Assembly: GCA_002405555.1 (NCBI GenBank)
Contig: DHMA01000048.1
Coordinates: forward strand, 1 to 8,543
DNA: 8,543 nucleotides
Direction of reading: 5' to 3'
Source of the DNA: Opitutia bacterium UBA4654
GTDB taxonomy: Bacteria > Verrucomicrobiota > Verrucomicrobiia > Opitutales > Intestinicryptomonadaceae
Position numbers and translations under genes: made by a program. Shown here one piece after another: positions 1 through 4,512 of the stretch. Every line of letters starts with the position of its first letter. The stretch's first letter is position 1. The notes beneath the pieces are model-generated. The model had not been told where the DNA came from, searched no databases, and saw only the letters and a list, made by a program, of their open reading frames with translations.

Positions 1-126
1 TTTGCCGCCGATGTCGACTACGACTTCGTTTTGGCGGATTTCGATGATTTTGCCCTTGATGATAGAGCCTTGTTTGAGTTCGGCAAAACTGCTGTTGGCC
101 AGCAATTCTTCCATTACGTTGTTCAT
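1..126 (-). CDS. rpsA: 30S ribosomal protein S1, N-terminal fragment (runs off window start)
   Basis: Only the first 42 codons are in the window, reading leftwards from an ATG at 126-124. The translation starts MNNVMEELLANSSFAELKQG and continues into a segment ending EVVVDIGGK. That is the start of the first S1/OB-fold repeat in bacterial ribosomal protein S1, where a short acidic helix is followed by 'G-x-I-x-G-x-I' and 'V-V-D-I-G-G-K'. S1 binds the 30S subunit and mRNA and helps initiation on structured or weakly Shine-Dalgarno-dependent messages. The start is supported by AAGGAA (131-136) a few bases upstream of the ATG. A second in-frame ATG four codons in is less likely because it is further from this site. 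The gene is divergent from the glycosidase gene, and its mRNA leader is structured (see the hairpin entries). The remaining S1 repeats lie outside the window, so total length is unknown. Confidence 0.9.
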   Translation of the reverse strand, partial: MNNVMEELLANSSFAELKQGSIIKGKIIEIRQNEVVVDIGGK

Positions 127-140
127 TGTTTTCCTTGGGT

Positions 141-158
141 CGTTTCCTTGCGGAAACG
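141..158 (-). promoter_or_regulatory. Hairpin with GCAA tetraloop in the rpsA mRNA leader
   Basis: Read on the minus strand, CGTTTCC - GCAA - GGAAACG forms a perfect 7-bp stem closed by a GNRA-type GCAA loop. It ends 14 nt upstream of the rpsA start codon. Its 3' arm contains AAGGAAAC, nearly identical to the actual ribosome binding site AAGGAAAAC that follows at about 129-136. The leader therefore carries two copies of a Shine-Dalgarno-like element, one folded into a hairpin. S1 autoregulates its own translation through leader structure in gamma-proteobacteria. A similar role here is inferred. Confidence 0.55.
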
Positions 159-188
159 GGTTGATTGTTATTGGTTTAGTCGGCGACA

Positions 189-203
189 GCGCGACCGTCG
201 CGC
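189..203 (-). promoter_or_regulatory. GC-rich hairpin upstream in the putative rpsA leader
   Basis: GCGCGA and TCGCGC form a 6-bp stem around a 3-nt loop. A flanking CGGCG (181-185) and CGCCG (201-205) offer an alternative pairing. It lies 63-77 nt upstream of the rpsA start, within what is probably its transcribed leader. I cannot place the transcription start, so it could equally be part of the promoter region. Confidence 0.3.
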
Positions 204-217
204 CGTTCCAATCTAAA

Positions 218-236
218 ATAAAGTATCCGACTTTAT
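218..236. repeat. Inverted repeat ATAAAG-N7-CTTTAT
   Basis: Two 6-bp arms, 218-223 and 231-236, are separated by 7 bp. The repeat sits in an AT-rich patch between the divergent rpsA and glycosidase genes, about where the rpsA promoter is expected. The shape fits a small operator or a weak hairpin. No regulator is recognisable from the sequence. Confidence 0.3.
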
Positions 237-284
237 CTTATTGCCCCTCCCGCGCAAGTTTTTTTTGCAACTTTATTCTCCCGA

Positions 285-321
285 TTCCGCCGTCCGCGCC
301 GCGGCGCGGACGGTTTCGGAA
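285..321. repeat. Perfect 24-nt GC palindrome with extended arms
   Basis: Positions 290-313 are a perfect self-complementary 24-mer, with half site CCGTCCGCGCCG. Beyond it, TTCCG (285-289) and CGGAA (317-321) can pair after a 3-nt bulge, giving about 17 bp of symmetry. No T-tract follows on either strand, and the flanking genes are divergent, so it is not an obvious terminator. It may be a protein-binding site, a cruciform-prone element or a chance product of GC-rich sequence. The remainder of the 297-bp gap (127-423) contains no gene that I can support. Confidence 0.55.
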
Positions 322-423
322 ACGTGCGGAAAAGTCAAAATAGTGCAGCAAAATGCGGCGTCGGCGTCGGCGCGGCGGGCGTTTGCCCTTGACGCGTTCC
401 GCCACGATTTTAATCATTGCCCC

Positions 424-3141
424 ATGAATTTGCTTAAACGATTTTCCTCTTTCGCGCCCGCTATTTTGTGCGCGGCTTCCGCGTTCGCGGCTTCGTACAA
501 AGTCGAGACTTTCGGGGGCGTTCCGTTCGTTTCGGTAGACGGAAAGGCGGTGAAGTCGCGCCACTTCCTCGGCTGGACGGGCGGCGGAACGACTCCGCGC
601 GTCGCCGACAAATGGGAGGATTTTTCCCTCGACGTCTCCCATTCCGCCGACACAAATTCCGCCGCGCTCCGCATTCTCGTAGGCAACGACGTTTCCGAGC
701 TTTGCGTTTCGAAGCTCGAACTCGAAAACCTCTCCGACGGCTCGCGCGTTCCTCTTTACGATTTTTCCGCAAAGCCCTACGACAAATCCAAGCTTTCGTG
801 GCTGTTCCCGAAGGAAATCCGCCCGCAGCCCGAAGTTGCAATGCAAAACGAAGTTCTCGGCGGCATGCCCGTTTTGCGGATAGGCAAAAAGCAGAAGGAC
901 GCCACGTTCGACAGGCTCGTATTCCACATTAGGTGTTTTTCGCTGAAAAAGGGCGTGAAGTACCGCGTGCATGTTCGGGCGAAAACCGACGTGCCGTCGA
1001 AAATGCTTTTGATGGCGTATGTTCTCAACCCCTACCGAAATTTGTCCGACAACAAAATTCCCGTGTTCGGCTCGCAGGTGAAAATCGCGGGCGAAGCGGG
1101 GGTCGAGTTTGTGCATTTCGGCGTTCCCGCGCTCTGCAACCCCGCCTACGAAAACGTAAAGCGGCAGATAGACGCGGCCTTCGCCGAGCTTTTGGCGGCG
1201 AACCCGAAGGCCCGCGCGATAGTGCGCATTCCCACCGAAAACGCCGAGCACCGCAGAACCCACCCCGACGAAGTTTTAATGTCTTTCGACGGCAAGCCCA
1301 TTACGCGCGGCTACGACGGCGCAAGCTATTCGTCGCCGTCGTCGGAATCTTTCGGAAAAATTGCCTCCGACGGAATCCGCAACACCATCGAATACATAGA
1401 GTCCAAATACGCCGACAACATCGCGGGATACCACCCGACGGGCGGGCAGTCGGGCGAATTTTTCTACGGTGCGTCGGGCGAGTCCGCGTTCGGCGGCTAC
1501 GACTCCGCGACCCTCTCGGCATGGCGCAAGTGGCTTGCGGAAAAATACAAAACTCCCGAAGCTCTGCAAAAGGCGTGGCGGTCGAAAGCCGCCGTTCCGT
1601 TTGCGGAAATCCGCGTGCCGACCCCCGACGAGCGCGGCAAAAACACTTCGCACCTGCTCAATCCCGAAATCTCCTCTTCCGTTGCCGACTTCAACGCGTT
1701 CTTGCAGGACGAAATGGCGAGGCTCGTTTTGCGCTTCGCAAAGACCGTCCGCGAAACGTGCCGCGGGCTGGGCAGGGACAGGCTGTCGCTCGTGTTTTTC
1801 GGGTACGCGTACGAGCTGTCGGGCTTTCCGAATTCGCCCGCGGTTGCGGGGCACTACGCGCTTGCGAAGATTTTGAAGTCGCCGTACGTCGATATTGTCT
1901 CTGGGCCGATTTCCTATTCGGGCAGGGGCTTGGGCGGCGTGAAGCTTTCGATGAGCGCGGCGGACAGCTTTGCAAATTCGGGCAAAATGTGGTTCGACGA
2001 AGACGACAACAGAACCTATCTGCTTTGGACGAGCGGCTCGCCGCAATACGTTGCCGACAAGGCCCAGCGGACGCTTCCCGACACGCGGAAAGTCATGCGC
2101 AGAAACCTCTCGCAGGAGATTGTCCGCAATCAGGGCTCTTGGTGGATGGACTTGTTCGGTTGCGGTTGGTTCAACGACCCCGAAATTTGGCGCGAAATGA
2201 AGGACGCCCGCGCCGCCGAGCTTGACATGCTCGAACGCCCCCAACCCTACCGCCCCGAAATCGCGCTTATCCACTCCGACAAATCGGTAATGTACATAGG
2301 CGGCAACGGCGCGTCTTCGGCGACATCGCAGCAGCTTTTCGGCGGCGGCAGAGCCGCGATGAGCCGCGCGGGAACGCCTTTCGGGCAGTACATTTTGGAG
2401 GACGCGCTCGACGGCAAACTCTCCGCAAAAATGCGCGTCTACCTGTTGGCGTCGGCGTTGACGAAGCGCGAGCGCGAAATCCTTGCGGCGTCGTCGGAGA
2501 AGTATGCTTCGATGTGGTGCTGGACGGCGGGGCTTGTAGACTTGTCTGAAAACGCCTATTCTCTCGACGCAGTCCGCGAGCTTACGGGTTTCGACGTGTC
2601 GTATGCGGGCGATGTTCCCGCGGTCGCCCATTCGACCCCTGCTGGCTTGGCGGCGGGGCTTCCCGCAAAATTCGGCGTGCCGAAAAAAGTAAAGCCGCTT
2701 CTTTCGCCCGCCGCCCGCGACGGCGACACGGTTTTGGCGAAGTACGCCGACGGCTCGAACGCCGTGGTTCTCCGCACTTCGGGCAGACGCCCGCAGATGT
2801 TCGTGGGGACTACCGTCGTGCCCGAATCGCTCTACCGCCTGATGGCGTCGGTTTCGGGGGCGCATGTCTACACAAAACAGCCCGCGTCGGTCTACGCAAA
2901 CGGCGCGTATGTGTCGATTACCGCGACGACTTCGGAAGCGCACAAAATCGACTTCGGGCGCGAGGTCGAAGTGTTCGACGCGCTTTCGGGCGAAAGGCTC
3001 GGCAAAGCCCGCGTCTTCGAGTTCGACATGAAAAAGGGCGACGTGAAATTCCTGCGGCTCGGCGCGGGCAATTCTCAGTACGGCGCGAGGAACGAGAACG
3101 TCTCCGTGTTCCGCAGAATCGTGAATATGATTGTCGAATAG
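424..3141 (+). CDS. Secreted GH42-like glycoside hydrolase (beta-galactosidase-type), 905 aa
   Basis: This is a predicted exported glycosidase, substrate unknown. The start at 424 gives a classic signal peptide: MNLLKR, a hydrophobic core and ASAFA, with likely cleavage after residue 22. The open frame extends upstream to 241, but that part is basic and lacks protein-like character. Residues about 25-220 look like a beta-sandwich, possibly carbohydrate-binding. A TIM barrel follows from about 229 to 590. GGQSGEFFY places E345 as the likely acid/base, and WFDEDDNRT places E526 as the likely nucleophile. Their 181-residue spacing is close to that in GH42 enzymes. WWMDLFGCGWF (573-583) fits the end of the barrel. 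Residues about 610-800 resemble the GH42 trimerisation domain (RPEIALIHS, then TPFGQYILEDAL at 651-662). A C-terminal beta domain follows at about 835-895. No good Shine-Dalgarno precedes the ATG. The last 67 bp overlap the convergent DUF2752 gene. The superfamily is fairly sure, but the exact GH family is not. Confidence 0.75.
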   Translation: MNLLKRFSSFAPAILCAASAFAASYKVETFGGVPFVSVDGKAVKSRHFLGWTGGGTTPRVADKWEDFSLDVSHSADTNSAALRILVGNDVSELCVSKLELENLSDGSRVPLYDFSAKPYDKSKLSWLFPKEIRPQPEVAMQNEVLGGMPVLRIGKKQKDATFDRLVFHIRCFSLKKGVKYRVHVRAKTDVPSKMLLMAYVLNPYRNLSDNKIPVFGSQVKIAGEAGVEFVHFGVPALCNPAYENVKRQIDAAFAELLAANPKARAIVRIPTENAEHRRTHPDEVLMSFDGKPITRGYDGASYSSPSSESFGKIASDGIRNTIEYIESKYADNIAGYHPTGGQSGEFFYGASGESAFGGYDSATLSAWRKWLAEKYKTPEALQKAWRSKAAVPFAEIRVPTPDERGKNTSHLLNPEISSSVADFNAFLQDEMARLVLRFAKTVRETCRGLGRDRLSLVFFGYAYELSGFPNSPAVAGHYALAKILKSPYVDIVSGPISYSGRGLGGVKLSMSAADSFANSGKMWFDEDDNRTYLLWTSGSPQYVADKAQRTLPDTRKVMRRNLSQEIVRNQGSWWMDLFGCGWFNDPEIWREMKDARAAELDMLERPQPYRPEIALIHSDKSVMYIGGNGASSATSQQLFGGGRAAMSRAGTPFGQYILEDALDGKLSAKMRVYLLASALTKREREILAASSEKYASMWCWTAGLVDLSENAYSLDAVRELTGFDVSYAGDVPAVAHSTPAGLAAGLPAKFGVPKKVKPLLSPAARDGDTVLAKYADGSNAVVLRTSGRRPQMFVGTTVVPESLYRLMASVSGAHVYTKQPASVYANGAYVSITATTSEAHKIDFGREVEVFDALSGERLGKARVFEFDMKKGDVKFLRLGAGNSQYGARNENVSVFRRIVNMIVE

Positions 3142-3431
3142 AACACCGCCTGCGCCAAATGGGGAATCCGCAACACAGGCGGCGCGACAGTCCCCGCAAC
3201 GGCAATCGGCAGCAAAACCATCGCGAGCGCGTTTTGCGAAAACGCCGCGCGGAAATCGCCGTGCGTGAGCGCGTGCAGGGCGCGTAGCGTGCCGCAACCC
3301 GGGCAGTGCAGGTGCGTAATCAGGTTTGTGGGGCAGGGCGGGAAAAACGGGTCGCTCGACGGGTCGAAAAAGTACGCGGCCACTGCCGCGGCTGCGACTA
3401 TTCCCAAAAGCGCAAATTCCAAAATCCTCAC
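3075..3431 (-). CDS. DUF2752 small membrane protein, 118 aa
   Basis: This is the last gene of the four-gene minus-strand operon. The start is GTG at 3431-3429, overlapping the TGA of the preceding gene by 4 nt (GTGA), so translation is probably coupled. The family signature is clear. P32-C33-P34 is followed by HCPGCGTLRALHAL (residues 42-55), then HGDF (57-60) and N67, matching the DUF2752 pattern 'CPGCGxxRAxxxLxxGD'. R107-N108 near the C-terminus is also typical. There are three hydrophobic stretches, at about residues 6-22, 68-87 and 92-106, which makes it an integral membrane protein. C43 and C46 form a CxxC-like pair that could bind metal or be redox active. No biochemical function is established for the family to my knowledge. 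The final 67 bp lie antisense to the 3' end of the glycosidase gene. No upstream ATG in this frame lies close enough to be preferred. Confidence 0.8.
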   Translation of the reverse strand: MRILEFALLGIVAAAAVAAYFFDPSSDPFFPPCPTNLITHLHCPGCGTLRALHALTHGDFRAAFSQNALAMVLLPIAVAGTVAPPVLRIPHLAQAVFYSTIIFTILRNTETFSFLAPY

Positions 3432-3730
3432 GGCTGTATAGACATTGCAAACTCCCTTACTGCGGGGAGAATGTATTTTATTGTGAAAACTACCGCTCCG
3501 TAAACAAGCGCGGCGTTGAGTATCGTCGAGGGAATCAATCCCCAACGCGCCCATTTTTTTGCGGCGCGGGCTTCGGACTCCGCCGCGGCGGAGTCTCCCG
3601 CAAGCCCTGCCTTCATCGCCCGCGTGGAACGCGCAAGCCCGAAGAGCGCAAAGTAGTTGCCGAGCAGAAAAAACGAGAGCATGCACTCCCTGCTTCCGTC
3701 GTCGAACGCGCCGTTTTTGTCTTTGCCCAT
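3428..3730 (-). CDS. Diverged CD225/dispanin-like membrane protein, 100 aa
   Basis: This is the third gene of the operon. It begins 1 nt after the stop of the 80-aa dispanin gene (TAA-A-ATG). It has no Shine-Dalgarno of its own, so re-initiation by terminating ribosomes is likely. By itself the family is hard to recognise, but the central segment aligns with the first gene of the operon: AGDSAAAESEARAAKKW (residues 44-60) against AGNRRAAAESSQAAKNW in that protein, after a hydrophobic segment GNYFALFGLARS (24-35). I therefore read it as a third, divergent paralogue. It differs from the others in having a longer hydrophilic N-terminus (MGKDKNGAFDDGSREC), no CC pair, and a C-terminal tail after the second membrane segment (about 65-88). 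Two membrane passes are predicted. Function is unknown. Confidence 0.7.
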   Translation of the reverse strand: MGKDKNGAFDDGSRECMLSFFLLGNYFALFGLARSTRAMKAGLAGDSAAAESEARAAKKWARWGLIPSTILNAALVYGAVVFTIKYILPAVREFAMSIQP

Positions 3731-3731
3731 T

Positions 3732-3974
3732 TTAGAAAAGCGACGCCGCAAGGGCGCAGAGGTAGACCGCCGCGCCGAGAACGACCGCCGCAAGCCCCCA
3801 GAATTTCGCCTTTTCCGCCGCCATCATCGCCTTTGCGGGGTTGTCGAGGGCGATGAACGTGTTTGCCCGCCCCGCGTAGTAGACGGCGGCGACCCCCGCG
3901 GGCGGCATGCAGAATACCGTCGCGAGAATGCCGAGGAGCATGTATTTTTTTACTTTGTCTTGCAGTTCTTCCAT
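3732..3974 (-). CDS. CD225/dispanin-family membrane protein, 80 aa
   Basis: This is the second gene of the operon, starting at ATG 3974-3972, 5 nt after the stop of the first. The protein has two hydrophobic segments (about 12-33 and 58-78) joined by a short polar loop, the typical CD225 layout. It is clearly paralogous to its upstream neighbour: both begin MEE, share ILATVFC (16-22), P-x-G, AVY, and an N-x(2)-A loop followed by AK-x-W. The usual CClP of bacterial CD225 proteins is CMPP here, so one cysteine of the pair is lost. Eukaryotic members (IFITM proteins) restrict membrane fusion, but bacterial members have no settled role. An upstream start in the same frame would overlap most of the preceding gene and is rejected. 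Confidence 0.8.
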   Translation of the reverse strand: MEELQDKVKKYMLLGILATVFCMPPAGVAAVYYAGRANTFIALDNPAKAMMAAEKAKFWGLAAVVLGAAVYLCALAASLF

Positions 3975-3979
3975 GTCTT

Positions 3980-4249
3980 TTAGTCGAGTGCGGTCAACGC
4001 CAGTGCCGCGCAAATCCAGACGATAAGCCCTATCGCGTATATCGAAATCCCCGCGAACAGCGAAACCAGAATCCAGTTTTTCGCCGCCTGCGAAGACTCC
4101 GCCGCCGCCCTGCGGTTGCCCGCAAGCAGCGCGGATTCCGTCTGCGACGAGTGGTACACCGCCATTATGCCGAACGGCAGGCAGCAGAACACCGTCGCCA
4201 GAATTGCGGGGACAAGCCTTGTCGGGATTTCGCCGTATTGTTCTTCCAT
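3980..4249 (-). CDS. CD225/dispanin-family membrane protein, 89 aa
   Basis: This is the first gene of the minus-strand operon. The ATG at 4249-4247 gives MEEQYGEIPTRLVPAILATV, then FCCLPFGIMAVYHSSQ. This is the best preserved CD225 signature in the window, with the paired cysteines C22-C23 and the LPFG turn. The polar loop AGNRRAAAESSQAAKNW (43-59) precedes a second membrane segment (about 60-83). The length is typical for bacterial two-pass CD225 proteins. A TTG at 4288 would add 13 residues, but it overlaps the proposed -35 box, and the sister protein also begins MEE, so the ATG is preferred. No Shine-Dalgarno is visible. The gene heads a tightly packed set of two further paralogues and a DUF2752 protein, which suggests that all four act together in the membrane. 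Confidence 0.82.
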   Translation of the reverse strand: MEEQYGEIPTRLVPAILATVFCCLPFGIMAVYHSSQTESALLAGNRRAAAESSQAAKNWILVSLFAGISIYAIGLIVWICAALALTALD

Positions 4250-4261
4250 ACATATATAGAA

Positions 4262-4288
4262 ATAATATTTTGCGCTTTGTTCGGGCAA
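4262..4288 (-). promoter_or_regulatory. Candidate promoter of the dispanin/DUF2752 operon
   Basis: On the minus strand, TTGCCC (4288-4283) and TATTAT (4267-4262, five of six consensus matches) are separated by 15 bp, which is shorter than the usual 17. Transcription would begin near 4255, only about 6 nt before the ATG at 4249, making the message almost leaderless. This agrees with the lack of a Shine-Dalgarno, but the promoter is a sequence match only. Confidence 0.35.
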
Positions 4289-4361
4289 GCTTAAAAAAAT
4301 CCTACGCCCGCATTTTTCGCGCGGAGTTTTTGGGGGACGTCAAAAAAACGAAAAAAATTGC

Positions 4362-4391
4362 TTGACATTGTTTTTGCGGAGAAAAATATCG
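4362..4391 (+). promoter_or_regulatory. Candidate trp operon promoter
   Basis: A perfect -35 hexamer TTGACA lies at 4362-4367. A weak AT-rich -10 (AAATATC, about 4384-4390) follows at a spacing of 16-17 bp. A start near 4397 would give a leader of roughly 100 nt up to the terminator, and about 15 nt before the leader peptide ATG. The -35 is strong evidence and the -10 is poor. No TrpR-type operator is evident. Confidence 0.55.
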
Positions 4392-4411
4392 AAACCCGAA
4401 AATTCAAATTA

Positions 4412-4447
4412 ATGAAAAATTGGTGGTCCAGTCCGAAGGTCGCATAG
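4412..4447 (+). CDS. trpL: trp operon leader peptide MKNWWSSPKVA, 11 aa
   Basis: A short frame ATG-AAA-AAT-TGG-TGG-TCC-AGT-CCG-AAG-GTC-GCA-TAG lies between the promoter and the attenuator terminator. Codons 4 and 5 are tandem Trp (4421-4426), the hallmark of ribosome-mediated trp attenuation. The product itself has no function beyond being translated. When charged tRNA-Trp is scarce, the ribosome should stall at these codons and leave the antiterminator free to form. When Trp is ample, it runs to the stop codon (4445-4447), which lies inside the antiterminator, and the terminator forms instead. There is no clear Shine-Dalgarno before the ATG. The tandem Trp codons, the position of the stop within the RNA fold and the terminator before trpE together make this a strong call. 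Confidence 0.87.
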   Translation: MKNWWSSPKVA

Positions 4448-4480
4448 AGTTTAAAACGGTTTAAACTTTTGGCGGTCTTT
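4435..4480 (+). promoter_or_regulatory. trp attenuator: predicted antiterminator stem
   Basis: The segment 4435-4443 (GAAGGTCGC) pairs with 4472-4480 (GCGGTCTTT) over 9 bp, including three G-U pairs. Inside it, after a 2x2 internal loop, 4446-4455 pairs with 4460-4469 over 10 bp around an ACGG loop. The 3' strand is the same GCGGTC that forms the 5' arm of the terminator, so the two folds exclude each other. The trpL stop codon lies in the inner stem, so a ribosome finishing the peptide would break this structure. The pairing was worked out by eye, without energy calculation. Confidence 0.72.
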
Positions 4481-4500
4481 TGTCTCGGCCGCTTTTTTTT
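4472..4500 (+). terminator. trp attenuator: Rho-independent terminator
   Basis: GCGGTC (4472-4477) pairs with GGCCGC (4487-4492) around a 9-nt loop, followed directly by eight T residues (4493-4500). It stands 12 nt before the trpE ATG and after the leader peptide, so it can only act as a conditional (attenuator) terminator of the trp operon. Confidence 0.85.
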
Positions 4501-4512
4501 GCGCCAAACAAA

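Noticed and set aside
241..423. Upstream in-frame extension of the glycosidase gene
   Set aside because: It would put 61 basic, low-complexity residues before a textbook signal peptide and would run through the 24-nt palindrome. The ATG at 424 explains the N-terminus better.
1276..3450. Very long open frame on the minus strand opposite the glycosidase gene
   Set aside because: It is an Arg/His/Ala-rich mirror frame of a GC-rich coding region with no recognisable domain, and it conflicts with the well-supported plus-strand glycosidase and the DUF2752 gene.
3432..3686. Longer upstream start for the DUF2752 protein
   Set aside because: It would overlap most of the preceding dispanin-like gene in another frame. 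The GTG in the GTGA overlap gives a normal family length.
4307..4331. Possible terminator CCGC...GCGG followed by T5 upstream of the trp promoter
   Set aside because: The stem is only 4 bp, and no plus-strand gene ends upstream that would need it.
4418..4500. T-box riboswitch upstream of trpE
   Set aside because: The GGTGGTCC string recalls a T-box sequence, but there is no AGGGTGGNACCGCG motif and no room for the stem I specifier region. The tandem Trp codons in a short reading frame explain the region better.
4480..4512. TTG start for trpE at 4480
   Set aside because: It lies in the loop of the attenuator terminator and has no ribosome binding site. The ATG at 4513 follows the T-tract directly.
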